Below the pieces are notes generated by a model. It had not been told where the DNA came from. It did not search any database and saw nothing but the letters and a program-made list of their open reading frames with translations. The translations under genes were made by a program, and so were the position numbers. This document shows, piece by piece, positions 1 to 7,261 of a stretch of 20,605 nt of DNA. The stretch comes from an uncultured Prevotella sp. (lineage in GTDB: Bacteria > Bacteroidota > Bacteroidia > Bacteroidales > Bacteroidaceae), in the NCBI GenBank assembly GCA_905373605.1, contig CAJPTO010000030.1, positions 1 to 20,605 of the forward strand, written 5' to 3'. Positions within the stretch are counted from its first letter, which is position 1. Each line of letters starts with the position of its first letter.

Positions 1-245
1 TAAGTGCCTATTACAACCTCCACCGCTTACGTTGCACCCTCAGCATAAACAATCCCTTCATGTCGGCCGCCACCACGGTTTCGACAATGAATAGCGAACT
101 AATCAGTGCCACCACATACAAGTTTGCCAAATATAAAGATAGCCTTGTGCAGCTCTCCCTTAGATATAGCTTCAGGAAAGGAAAAGTGCGCAACCTGCAA
201 AAACAAATGGATAATGCCGATAACGATGCGGGAGTGGTGAGGTGA
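1..245 (+). CDS. C-terminal end of an outer-membrane beta-barrel protein (partial)
   Basis: The frame is open from the left edge (first full codon at 3) to TGA at 243-245, about 80 codons, so the start is outside the window. The residues alternate polar and aromatic/hydrophobic, as in beta-strands, and the last strand reads SLVQLSLRYSFRKGK. It is followed by a short charged tail. This strand-plus-tail ending is typical of Bacteroidetes TonB-receptor-like barrels of the OMP_b-brl_3 type (family knowledge). An internal ATG at 60 is not a believable start because coding continues upstream of it. Two more barrel genes follow on the same strand, so this is the first of three in tandem. Substrate and full domain content cannot be judged from this fragment. 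Confidence 0.75.
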   Translation, partial: SAYYNLHRLRCTLSINNPFMSAATTVSTMNSELISATTYKFAKYKDSLVQLSLRYSFRKGKVRNLQKQMDNADNDAGVVR

Positions 246-358
246 CAACATACATTCGCCCTGCAGACATCCTTACATGTAGAAAGGAGTAATGTTTTCA
301 CATTAACTCTTTTTCATTCATTTCTTTAACGCCAGAACTAGTAAACGCGATAGATAAT

Positions 359-2680
359 ATGCATAAGACCATCTTTCTTCTTCTCTCCCTATTGTTGCCT
401 TTATTCCCTAGCTGGGGACAGAGCATCTCTGGACAGATTGTGGATGAGAAAAATACGCCCATTGAATACGCTAGCATTATTGGCGTTTCACCATTAGACA
501 CGACTAAGACAATCGTTTCCGCCTTTAGTAAATAAGGGGGGTATTTTGTTTTAGACTGCTCTTTACACAAAAATGACACGCTGCGTTTGAAAATTAGTTG
601 CGCTGGGTATAAAACATTTCACACTGTTGTGGCGGCCAATCATACGTTTGAAAAGCCAATAGCGCTGGAAGAGAGCGTGATTGGACTGAATGAAATTGTA
701 GTTTCTGCATACAAACAAGCGATTACGCTTGCAGACGGGAAGATAGGAATAGACACAGAGAAGCTTAGATTAGGCAACAACGACAATGTGTTAGACGTGT
801 TGAAGCGAGCTCCTGGCGTTGTTGTTTCTCATGATGCCATAACAGTTCAAGGTAACGAGCCCCTTGTAGTTATCGATGGGGTGAAACAAAGGATGCCAAT
901 GGGCATTCTTCTCACTTACCTTAAGTCGATGCCTGCCGCTAATCTTAAGCGATTATTCATAAAGAGCATGGCAACCGCAGAGAATAGGCTGTCTGGTGAA
1001 GACGCAACAATTGAGTTGCAGACAAAGAAAATGCAAACACGCGGCTACAACATCAGCAACACTATCCACGGAACGCTTCTACGTAACAACGCTTTCAGAT
1101 GGGGCGATTACATTGACATACGAGCCAGGCATGGCAATCTGTCAGGAAGTGCAACTGCTGGATACGTCAAATCTAAACTCAAATCTGAGGAAGAGGAAAG
1201 ATTTCCTTATGAGCAACACGAGAAATTGATTAACCAGAAAGCGACTAGAGATAAGGATGCCTATTTCGGAGTGTTGAACATGAGCTGGATGCCGAGCTTC
1301 TTAAAAGGGAGCTTAAATTATTTTGTGTCTTACTATGTGGACGATTCACGGCGTAAGGGCAAAGAAGCTTACAATACAGATGCTGTTCTAGATAAGCTTA
1401 CAGAGAGAGAAATCAATGATTGGACCGACTTGTTGTCCACAAACATCGAGTATCTTTCGGCAGATACATTGAAACACCAGTTCAAAATATCATACGGCCT
1501 GCTTGCTGGTAGCGACGACTATGTCCAAACCGTAAACAACAGCTTGGGAAACTCGGTTAATACCAACAAGACAATGGATGGACATAGACATATCATAGAA
1601 GCCCAATACACTTTAAAACGACCTAAGTTTGTGTATACTGTCGGCAACCAGAACTACATTTCTAAAATGAACGAAAACGTTAAGTCGAAGAATGGCTCTG
1701 ACTTCTCAATGTGGGAAACCATCATGGGGCTGTACATGTCGGGCAAAATTAAGTTCACTCAAGACCTGTCGCTGTACTTGGGGGCGCGGACGGAGTATGC
1801 ACATTATAAATATCTAGTGGCTAATACTATTTCAAGGAGCAAAGAATGGAACGTTGCTCCTTATCTAAGGCTCGACTGGAAAGCGAGTAACAATTTCAGC
1901 TCTTCGCTTTATCTCACGATGAAGAATACACGTCCTGGATATTTCTCCATGCTTCCAGGTGCTACTTATTATAGCGACAATGAATATAGCGTTGGAAATC
2001 CTTTCTTAAAGCCATCCATGCAATACGACTTCAAGATACAAAACCTGCTGTTTAAAAACGTGGTTGTCAGTATAGGAACACGACTTAGGTCCAACGTTTT
2101 CGGTACTACTTATAATATCGATAACGATGGGGTAAGATACACTAAGCCTCAAAATTATGCCAACCTGCTATCCATGTATGCAGACGTGTCTATTCCATTT
2201 TCCTTTATCCAAGGAAAACTGAACGGTTCGTTATACCTTTATTTGAGAAGTCTCAGCTTCAACCATTTAGCATACAATGTTCTCCCATCAACATTCAATC
2301 GCAAGAATAATTGGTTTGCAGATGGTAACCTGTATCTTTCGTATAAAGCAACCAACAACTTTGCCATATACATCAATCCCTTCTTCAAAACTCGCAACAA
2401 CCTATTACAAGAAAGGAGGAAAGGAACGATGAGCATAGACATGGGAATGCAATACACCTTGCCTAAAAACAAAGACATCGCTTTTGCACTTACCATAGAA
2501 GACCCTTTCAATCAATTGAAAGGAGAACATTTATACAATTATGGAAGATTTAACGTCACTCGCCTCACATTCCCTAACACGCAATGCATCCGTTTGTCAA
2601 TGACCTATAGCATAGGCAACAATGGAAAACAAGTAAAGGTGAACAAAAACGAGAACGACACTTCCAGATTTACAAAATAA
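359..2680 (+). pseudogene. TonB-receptor-like outer-membrane barrel gene interrupted by an in-frame TAA
   Basis: An ATG at 359 opens a frame with a clear signal peptide (MHKTIFLLLSLLLPLFPSWG) and the start of a carboxypeptidase-regulatory-like domain (SISGQIVDEKNTPIEYASI). The frame stops at TAA 533-535, codon 59. The same frame resumes at once (GGYFVLDCS, then LRLKISCAGYKTF), completing that domain. It then runs through a plug-like domain (NEIVVSAYKQ; LDVLKRAPGVVV; PLVVIDGVKQR) and a long beta-barrel to 2680. No indel is needed, only one changed codon. Without the stop the product would have about 773 residues, normal for this family and close to the 789-residue neighbour. The downstream 697-codon part has an in-frame TTG at 587 but no signal peptide, so it should not reach the outer membrane. 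The nonsense change could be real or a base-call error. The barrel reading frame otherwise shows no decay, which suggests a recent event. Confidence 0.8.
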
Positions 2681-3263
2681 CCATCTGTATGGAGAAATTA
2701 GATTACACATTATTAAGAAGGCACATTGAACAAATCAACCGCCCTGATATATACAACATTTAACACAAATAAGTCGGATTATACAAACAAAGTTAGTAAA
2801 TTTGCTGCATATTAACATGCATTCACAGAGTCCCCTGCAAGGAGGATGTGGCATACCTTTATAACAAAAAAACAACAAGTAAAGTAACTAAACCGCAAAC
2901 AGGAATTATTAATTCAAATTGTGGAAGAATATCACAATACGATATTTTTACTGAATAGCCAAAATCTGCAAAAATGCATTGTTCAAAGAACACAATCTTC
3001 CAAGGTTGAACAAGGGGAACTCTACTTGAAATGTGTCTATTTTTAAATTGCAAATTATAAGGTTTCAACCGATATCGATAAAAAGAAATGACAATCCTTA
3101 TAGAGGAAGTTTGACAAACCAACAACACTTCCATATATAACAATACACAAAGTTAAAGTGTTACTAACCATTTGATCTTCTCTAAATACTTGTCGATAAA
3201 TCATATAAAACCAAACTCTATTGACATTCAAACATTATTTTACCCACCATTATCTTAGCCTAT
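2681..3263. other. AT-rich gap without a confident gene
   Basis: This 583-base spacer separates the broken and intact barrel genes and is very AT-rich. It holds a 24-codon ORF at 2689-2763 and a lone TAAATTTG box at 2797-2804 that fits the Bacteroidetes -7 consensus but has no matching -33 element. It also contains short inverted repeats, such as GGAAGT/ACTTCC around 3110-3132. A minus-strand frame at 2859-3143 gives an odd Cys/aromatic-rich translation and is not believed. Since the intact barrel, precursor and maturase all lie downstream, the operon promoter is probably here, but it cannot be placed with confidence. Confidence 0.5.
2689..2763 (+). CDS. 24-codon ORF directly behind the broken barrel gene (doubtful)
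   Basis: ATG at 2689 lies 8 bases after the stop of the broken barrel gene and opens 24 codons (MEKLDYTLLRRHIEQINRP, then four more residues) ending in TAA at 2761-2763. The composition is that of a charged helix rather than random AT-rich translation. It sits where the intact barrel gene carries the peptide precursor, so it may be the remains of a precursor leader whose core was lost. It has no Gly-Gly site and no cysteine. It could equally be chance. Confidence 0.2.
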   Translation: MEKLDYTLLRRHIEQINRPDIYNI

Positions 3264-5633
3264 ATGGATTTACGAATGGTTTACATACTCGCTCTATACA
3301 TTTCATACAGTTGTGGACTTTGCGCACAGATTGATTTTGCAATGAAGCCAACAATTAAAGTTGTCTGTACAGATAGTGTCAACCTAACACCTCTGGAGAA
3401 CGTGAATTGTATTTTATACACTATGAATGATACACTAGCCCCCAGTGCTTATTGTGCATCTGACAGCTTAGGTATAGCACAATTTAAAGGCGCTTATAAC
3501 ATACCTTATCGACTTGTTGCCAGTTTTTTGGGAAAAATAGTTTATCAAGAAGAATTTGTTATAGACGCGCATACACAGATGTTAGAAAAGACTATCCGAT
3601 TAAACAACAGCCGCCAACTAGGTGAAGTGATAGTTAAAGCCAGTTCCATTAAACCAGAGAAAGGGAAAATGATTTTCTATGTGCAACACGGAGGCTTAGG
3701 AAAATCAATAGCTATGTACACTGCTTACGATGCACTTGCAAGAATACCACGAATACAGGTTACAGGAAAACAAGTGCTTATAGATGGGAAACCCGCAGAA
3801 ATAAGAATCAATGGTATAAAGAAAGTAAATGCAAATGATCAACTATCACTAATCAATGCAGCTGATATTAGCAAAATAGAAGTTGTTTTCGGAAGAACAG
3901 CATCTAGTTCAGGCGAAGCCGCAGGTGGAGTTGTGAATGTATATCAACGAATTCAAACAGGAATTACACTATCAGCCAAAAATACACTTTCTATTTGGGG
4001 TAAGCCTTTTAATTGCGATTTAAACACATCAGTGCTACAAAATGGCAATCTTGCTGTACTATATGGTAATAATAAATGGCAAGCATACGCCCATTTTTCC
4101 ACACAAAATGGGACAAAGACTGGGTTTAAACACCATTCTACTTACGAAATGACCAACAAGCCCTTTTCCTTTCAAAGATCCACAATTGATGGAAACTTAA
4201 GATCCAATAATTGCATTGCGACATTTGGGGCAAGTGGAGTTTGTGGGCAACACCGCCTTTCATTCGAAATTGAAAACAATTTTACCTTAAACGACAAGAA
4301 ACCACAAGAAAACGAGTTCTTTCAAGAGTACAGAACAGACAAATATGCTCGCTACACTGCAAACACTCTTATAAGTAGAACAACAAAACTGTCGTTGATA
4401 CAACTAACTCACCTTTGGACATCTAAAAACAAAAGAAACACACTGCAAACATCAATTAATTACTTATACGACAAAGAAAATGAGTCTGAAGAAACTATTA
4501 CTAATTTTATTTTAACAAAGACTACTAGGAAAGAAGATAGCGAGAACAGGGCAACCAACAAATTGTTTTTTGTGAACAGCGAACTAAGTTCTAAACTTGA
4601 ACCAGGTCTATCACTCAATACTGGCATTGAGGCAAACGTGACAAATCGTACAAGTGACTATATACATGAAACGGATTTAAAACATGACGACATCGAAACA
4701 TACGGATATAGAGAAACACTAACTGCTTCATTTTTTTCATTGTCCAAGTCTTGGAAACAAGTAACTATCACTTGTGGATTACGACTAGAAAGAACCTCTT
4801 TGCATGGGAAAAAACAGACTATTTCACAACGATACTCCAACTGGTTACCTTCATTTCTTTTGAGCTATACCCTAAGTAATTCTAAGGAACTTGTATTATC
4901 GTACTCTAGATATTTATTCCGCCCATCATTCGATTTGCTTACAAATTATAAGACTAAAGTTAACGATTTTCTCTATTTTGTAGGAAATCCGCTCTTGAAA
5001 ACACAAGAAACTGATGAAATTAATCTTTCGTATACAAATACCTGGTGTTCGTTATCCGCTGCATACCGCGTACATCATAAAGTTATAGAAGAAAATTTCT
5101 TTGTTTCAGATAGTGTTATTTGCCTTACCAATCAGAATATGCTTAACAGACATGAGTTCAGTATTAACTTAGGCAGTAATAACAAGCCTTTCTCATTTTG
5201 GAATTTATCTACCAACTTTGGAATACAATACATATATATTCCTGACGGATACCTCCAAAAGGATATTGTACAAGGATATGTATCACTCCACAACACATTA
5301 AAGTTAACATCAAACATAGAAGCCAATATCAATATGAATGGCGCAACACCATGGATTATGCAAACTCGTAGAATTAGTGGACGGCTTACATCACAAATAG
5401 GGACTCACTATATTTCCAAGAACAACAAATGGGTCATTGGATTTCTATTTAACAATCTAATTCGCAAGAATCATACATCAACATGGACAACAAATCCTTT
5501 TATTGCGAACAAGACTTGGACACAATCGGCATTACGAAGTTTTATGCTTACAATTTCTTATCGCTTTAAAACATCAAAACAGCCGGTTTCACCTTTAAAA
5601 ATACATAAAACAGAGAATAGAGCTAGGCTCTAA
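3264..5633 (+). CDS. TonB-dependent-receptor-like outer-membrane beta-barrel protein
   Basis: This 789-residue protein begins with a signal peptide (MDLRMVYILALYISYSCG, processed near CAQ at 20-22). A carboxypeptidase-regulatory-like beta-sandwich follows (about 30-115), then a plug-like domain (about 118-235, with GEVIVKASS, YDALARIPRIQV, VLIDGKPAEIRINGI and ADISKIEVVFGR). A barrel of about 550 residues ends in the strand SFMLTISYRFKTSK and a basic tail. This is the layout of Bacteroidetes outer-membrane barrel family proteins related to TonB receptors (family knowledge). The stop overlaps the ATG of the peptide precursor (TAATG), so the two are one operon and probably translationally coupled. 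This suggests the barrel handles the mature peptide at the outer membrane, as export route, uptake receptor or immunity-linked partner. That role is inferred. The gene is markedly AT-rich, like the precursor and maturase and unlike the export genes. Confidence 0.88.
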   Translation: MDLRMVYILALYISYSCGLCAQIDFAMKPTIKVVCTDSVNLTPLENVNCILYTMNDTLAPSAYCASDSLGIAQFKGAYNIPYRLVASFLGKIVYQEEFVIDAHTQMLEKTIRLNNSRQLGEVIVKASSIKPEKGKMIFYVQHGGLGKSIAMYTAYDALARIPRIQVTGKQVLIDGKPAEIRINGIKKVNANDQLSLINAADISKIEVVFGRTASSSGEAAGGVVNVYQRIQTGITLSAKNTLSIWGKPFNCDLNTSVLQNGNLAVLYGNNKWQAYAHFSTQNGTKTGFKHHSTYEMTNKPFSFQRSTIDGNLRSNNCIATFGASGVCGQHRLSFEIENNFTLNDKKPQENEFFQEYRTDKYARYTANTLISRTTKLSLIQLTHLWTSKNKRNTLQTSINYLYDKENESEETITNFILTKTTRKEDSENRATNKLFFVNSELSSKLEPGLSLNTGIEANVTNRTSDYIHETDLKHDDIETYGYRETLTASFFSLSKSWKQVTITCGLRLERTSLHGKKQTISQRYSNWLPSFLLSYTLSNSKELVLSYSRYLFRPSFDLLTNYKTKVNDFLYFVGNPLLKTQETDEINLSYTNTWCSLSAAYRVHHKVIEENFFVSDSVICLTNQNMLNRHEFSINLGSNNKPFSFWNLSTNFGIQYIYIPDGYLQKDIVQGYVSLHNTLKLTSNIEANINMNGATPWIMQTRRISGRLTSQIGTHYISKNNKWVIGFLFNNLIRKNHTSTWTTNPFIANKTWTQSALRSFMLTISYRFKTSKQPVSPLKIHKTENRARL

Positions 5634-5869
5634 TGGCGGAAACCGAAAAGCTAACAATGAGTAGGTATAATCAAATTCTCCTAACGATTATGAACGAATT
5701 AGATCGTGCTATTGAGAAAATATCCGTTTTGTCATGTGACGAATTAGGATTGATGCATGGTGGATTCGTCGCAAATGAGAACGAAGACGATTCAGAAAGT
5801 TCCGACTGCAACAAGAACGTCAACGTCAATGTGTATGAAGGAGTTCGTTGCCGCTGTGCTTGTACGTAA
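5633..5869 (+). CDS. Double-glycine RiPP precursor peptide with Cys-rich core
   Basis: The product has 78 residues. A helical charged leader ends in the double-glycine motif (SVLSCDELGLMHGG, Gly43-Gly44). The predicted 34-residue core runs from 45 to 78. The core is acidic first (NENEDDSESSDC), then alternates Asn/Val (NVNVNVYEG), then ends in VRCRCACT. It contains four cysteines (59, 73, 75, 77), and Cys35 lies in the leader. The next genes are a radical SAM/SPASM enzyme and a C39 peptidase/ABC transporter, which modify and cut such precursors. It resembles the GG-Bacteroidales radical-SAM-modified precursor group, though that assignment is from memory. ATG at 5633 overlaps the TAA of the barrel gene; an alternative in-frame ATG is at 5657. 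The modification and activity are unknown. A bacteriocin, signal or metal-binding peptide would all fit. Confidence 0.82.
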   Translation: MAETEKLTMSRYNQILLTIMNELDRAIEKISVLSCDELGLMHGGFVANENEDDSESSDCNKNVNVNVYEGVRCRCACT

Positions 5870-5873
5870 AGTG

Positions 5874-5893
5874 TTCAAACCATAAGGTTTGAA
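5874..5893 (+). terminator. Stem-loop right after the precursor gene
   Basis: The sequence TTCAAACC-ATAA-GGTTTGAA forms a perfect 8-bp stem with a 4-base loop, starting five bases after the precursor stop codon. It is followed by the T-rich run TTTAATT. It can act as a weak terminator or as a 3'-end stabiliser, leaving more precursor mRNA than maturase mRNA. The structure is seen directly; the function is inferred. Confidence 0.6.
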
Positions 5894-5912
5894 TTTAATT
5901 AAAAAAAGCAAT

Positions 5913-5953
5913 GGATAGCCTACCGATTCTATAGATAGGTAGACTATCCTTTT
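5913..5953 (+). terminator. Second stem-loop with T-run between precursor and maturase
   Basis: GGATAG-C-CTACC (5913-5924) pairs with GGTAG-A-CTATCC (5938-5949), giving 11 pairs with one C/A mismatch around a 13-base loop. TTTT follows at 5950-5953. It lies 17 bases before the maturase ATG, so it looks like an attenuator that lets only part of the transcription pass into the enzyme and export genes. Confidence 0.6.
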
Positions 5954-5970
5954 ACAAAGAGAAATACATT

Positions 5971-7251
5971 ATGAGATACAGTTTTTATAACATCCCTATA
6001 CCATATAAGAACCATATAGTATTCTGCAATACTATAACTTTAGGGTATGTCATCATGACAAAAGAATTGTTCTATAAGACAAAACGAGTTGCCGTAAAAG
6101 ATTTGCACTCTCTTCATCCAACGCTATATATTGCATTCCTAAACAAAGGAATTATTATTGACGATTCTGTAGACGAATATGAAAAGCTCAAGGAAATGGA
6201 ATACAATGCTGATTTTAAAAGAGATTCATACCATTTAATTATAAATCCCACCTCGGACTGTAATTTTAATTGCTGGTACTGCTTTGAAAACAAACATAGA
6301 GGGTCTGTCATGTCTGCAACAATTCTAGAAGCTATAAAAAGGCACATTAAACTTATCTGTCAAGAACAATCACTTAAGAAATTCACATTGTCTTTCTTTG
6401 GCGGAGAACCGCTGCTATATTACAGAAAAATAGCCAAACCTCTTATTCTTGAGTTAAATGAGAATAAGGAAAACATAAAAGCAAACATCCATTTTACGAC
6501 CAATGGTTTTCTCTTGTCGAAAGAAATAATCGCTGACATGAGCACTCTTGGTATTGCAAGCCTACAAATTACTCTTGATGGCAACAAAGAAAATCACGAT
6601 AAAACAAGATTTAGCCAATTAGGCGGCTCATTCGATAAAATTCTTTCCAATATACAACTCGCCATAAATAATAATGAAATAGAAGTTATAGCAAGATTTA
6701 ATTACACCAAAGATAACTTGTGGGGGATTTATTCCGCATTAGAAAGGTTGGCAACATTTACTAACAAAGATAAAATCACAATTGCACTTAATCAGGTTTG
6801 GCAAGATGGTGATATAAAACGCACCCCATATGAAAAGAGAAAAATTGAAAAGGAGCTAAAACGGATAAGAAAAGGAATTGTTGAGTTAGGAATGAGAAGT
6901 CTTCCCAAAGATCTCCAAATGGCGTTTGTGAACTCTTGCTATGCTGATAAGAAGAACGAGTGCCTTATTAATTACGACGGCAGCATCTTCAAATGCAATG
7001 CTAGGGATTTTACGGAGGACAGAAAACTAGGAGAACTGAAACCAGACGGAAGTATACAATGGAATTCAGGAGAATCCAAATGGATGAAAAGTAAACTAGC
7101 GGATCAAATTTGTCGCCATTGTTTTTTAATTCCTATCTGTGGAGGCGGATGTCGAAGAATACTTTTTGAAGCACAAGATCACCATTATTGTCTGTACAAT
7201 GATAACACAAAAGAAAAGAAGCGGGTTCTACTGGGCCTTTTGTTATCGTAG
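5971..7251 (+). CDS. Radical SAM/SPASM peptide maturase
   Basis: This 426-residue enzyme carries the radical SAM cluster motif CNFNCWYC (Cys97, Cys101, Cys104). It also has the SAM-binding GGEPLLY (144-150), TTNGF (176-180) and TLDG (201-204) segments of the TIM-barrel half. A C-terminal SPASM domain follows for auxiliary Fe-S clusters: Cys323...Gly337-x4-Cys342, then Cys381-x2-Cys384-x5-Cys390-x3-Cys394 and a last Cys407. The N-terminal part (1-85) resembles the leader-binding region of peptide-modifying members of the family. It probably binds the precursor leader and modifies the core; sactipeptide/ranthipeptide thioethers, epimerisation or C-C links are all possible and cannot be told apart here. 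ATG at 5971 is chosen because coding-like sequence begins there; a later ATG at 6055 would remove part of the N-terminal domain. The gene is strongly AT-rich. Confidence 0.88.
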   Translation: MRYSFYNIPIPYKNHIVFCNTITLGYVIMTKELFYKTKRVAVKDLHSLHPTLYIAFLNKGIIIDDSVDEYEKLKEMEYNADFKRDSYHLIINPTSDCNFNCWYCFENKHRGSVMSATILEAIKRHIKLICQEQSLKKFTLSFFGGEPLLYYRKIAKPLILELNENKENIKANIHFTTNGFLLSKEIIADMSTLGIASLQITLDGNKENHDKTRFSQLGGSFDKILSNIQLAINNNEIEVIARFNYTKDNLWGIYSALERLATFTNKDKITIALNQVWQDGDIKRTPYEKRKIEKELKRIRKGIVELGMRSLPKDLQMAFVNSCYADKKNECLINYDGSIFKCNARDFTEDRKLGELKPDGSIQWNSGESKWMKSKLADQICRHCFLIPICGGGCRRILFEAQDHHYCLYNDNTKEKKRVLLGLLLS

Positions 7252-7261
7252 ACTAACTTGA

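Noticed and set aside
2859..3143. 94-codon minus-strand ORF, with TAACTTTG box at 3148-3155
   Set aside because: The box is only a few bases from the ATG, has no -33 partner, and the translation looks random.
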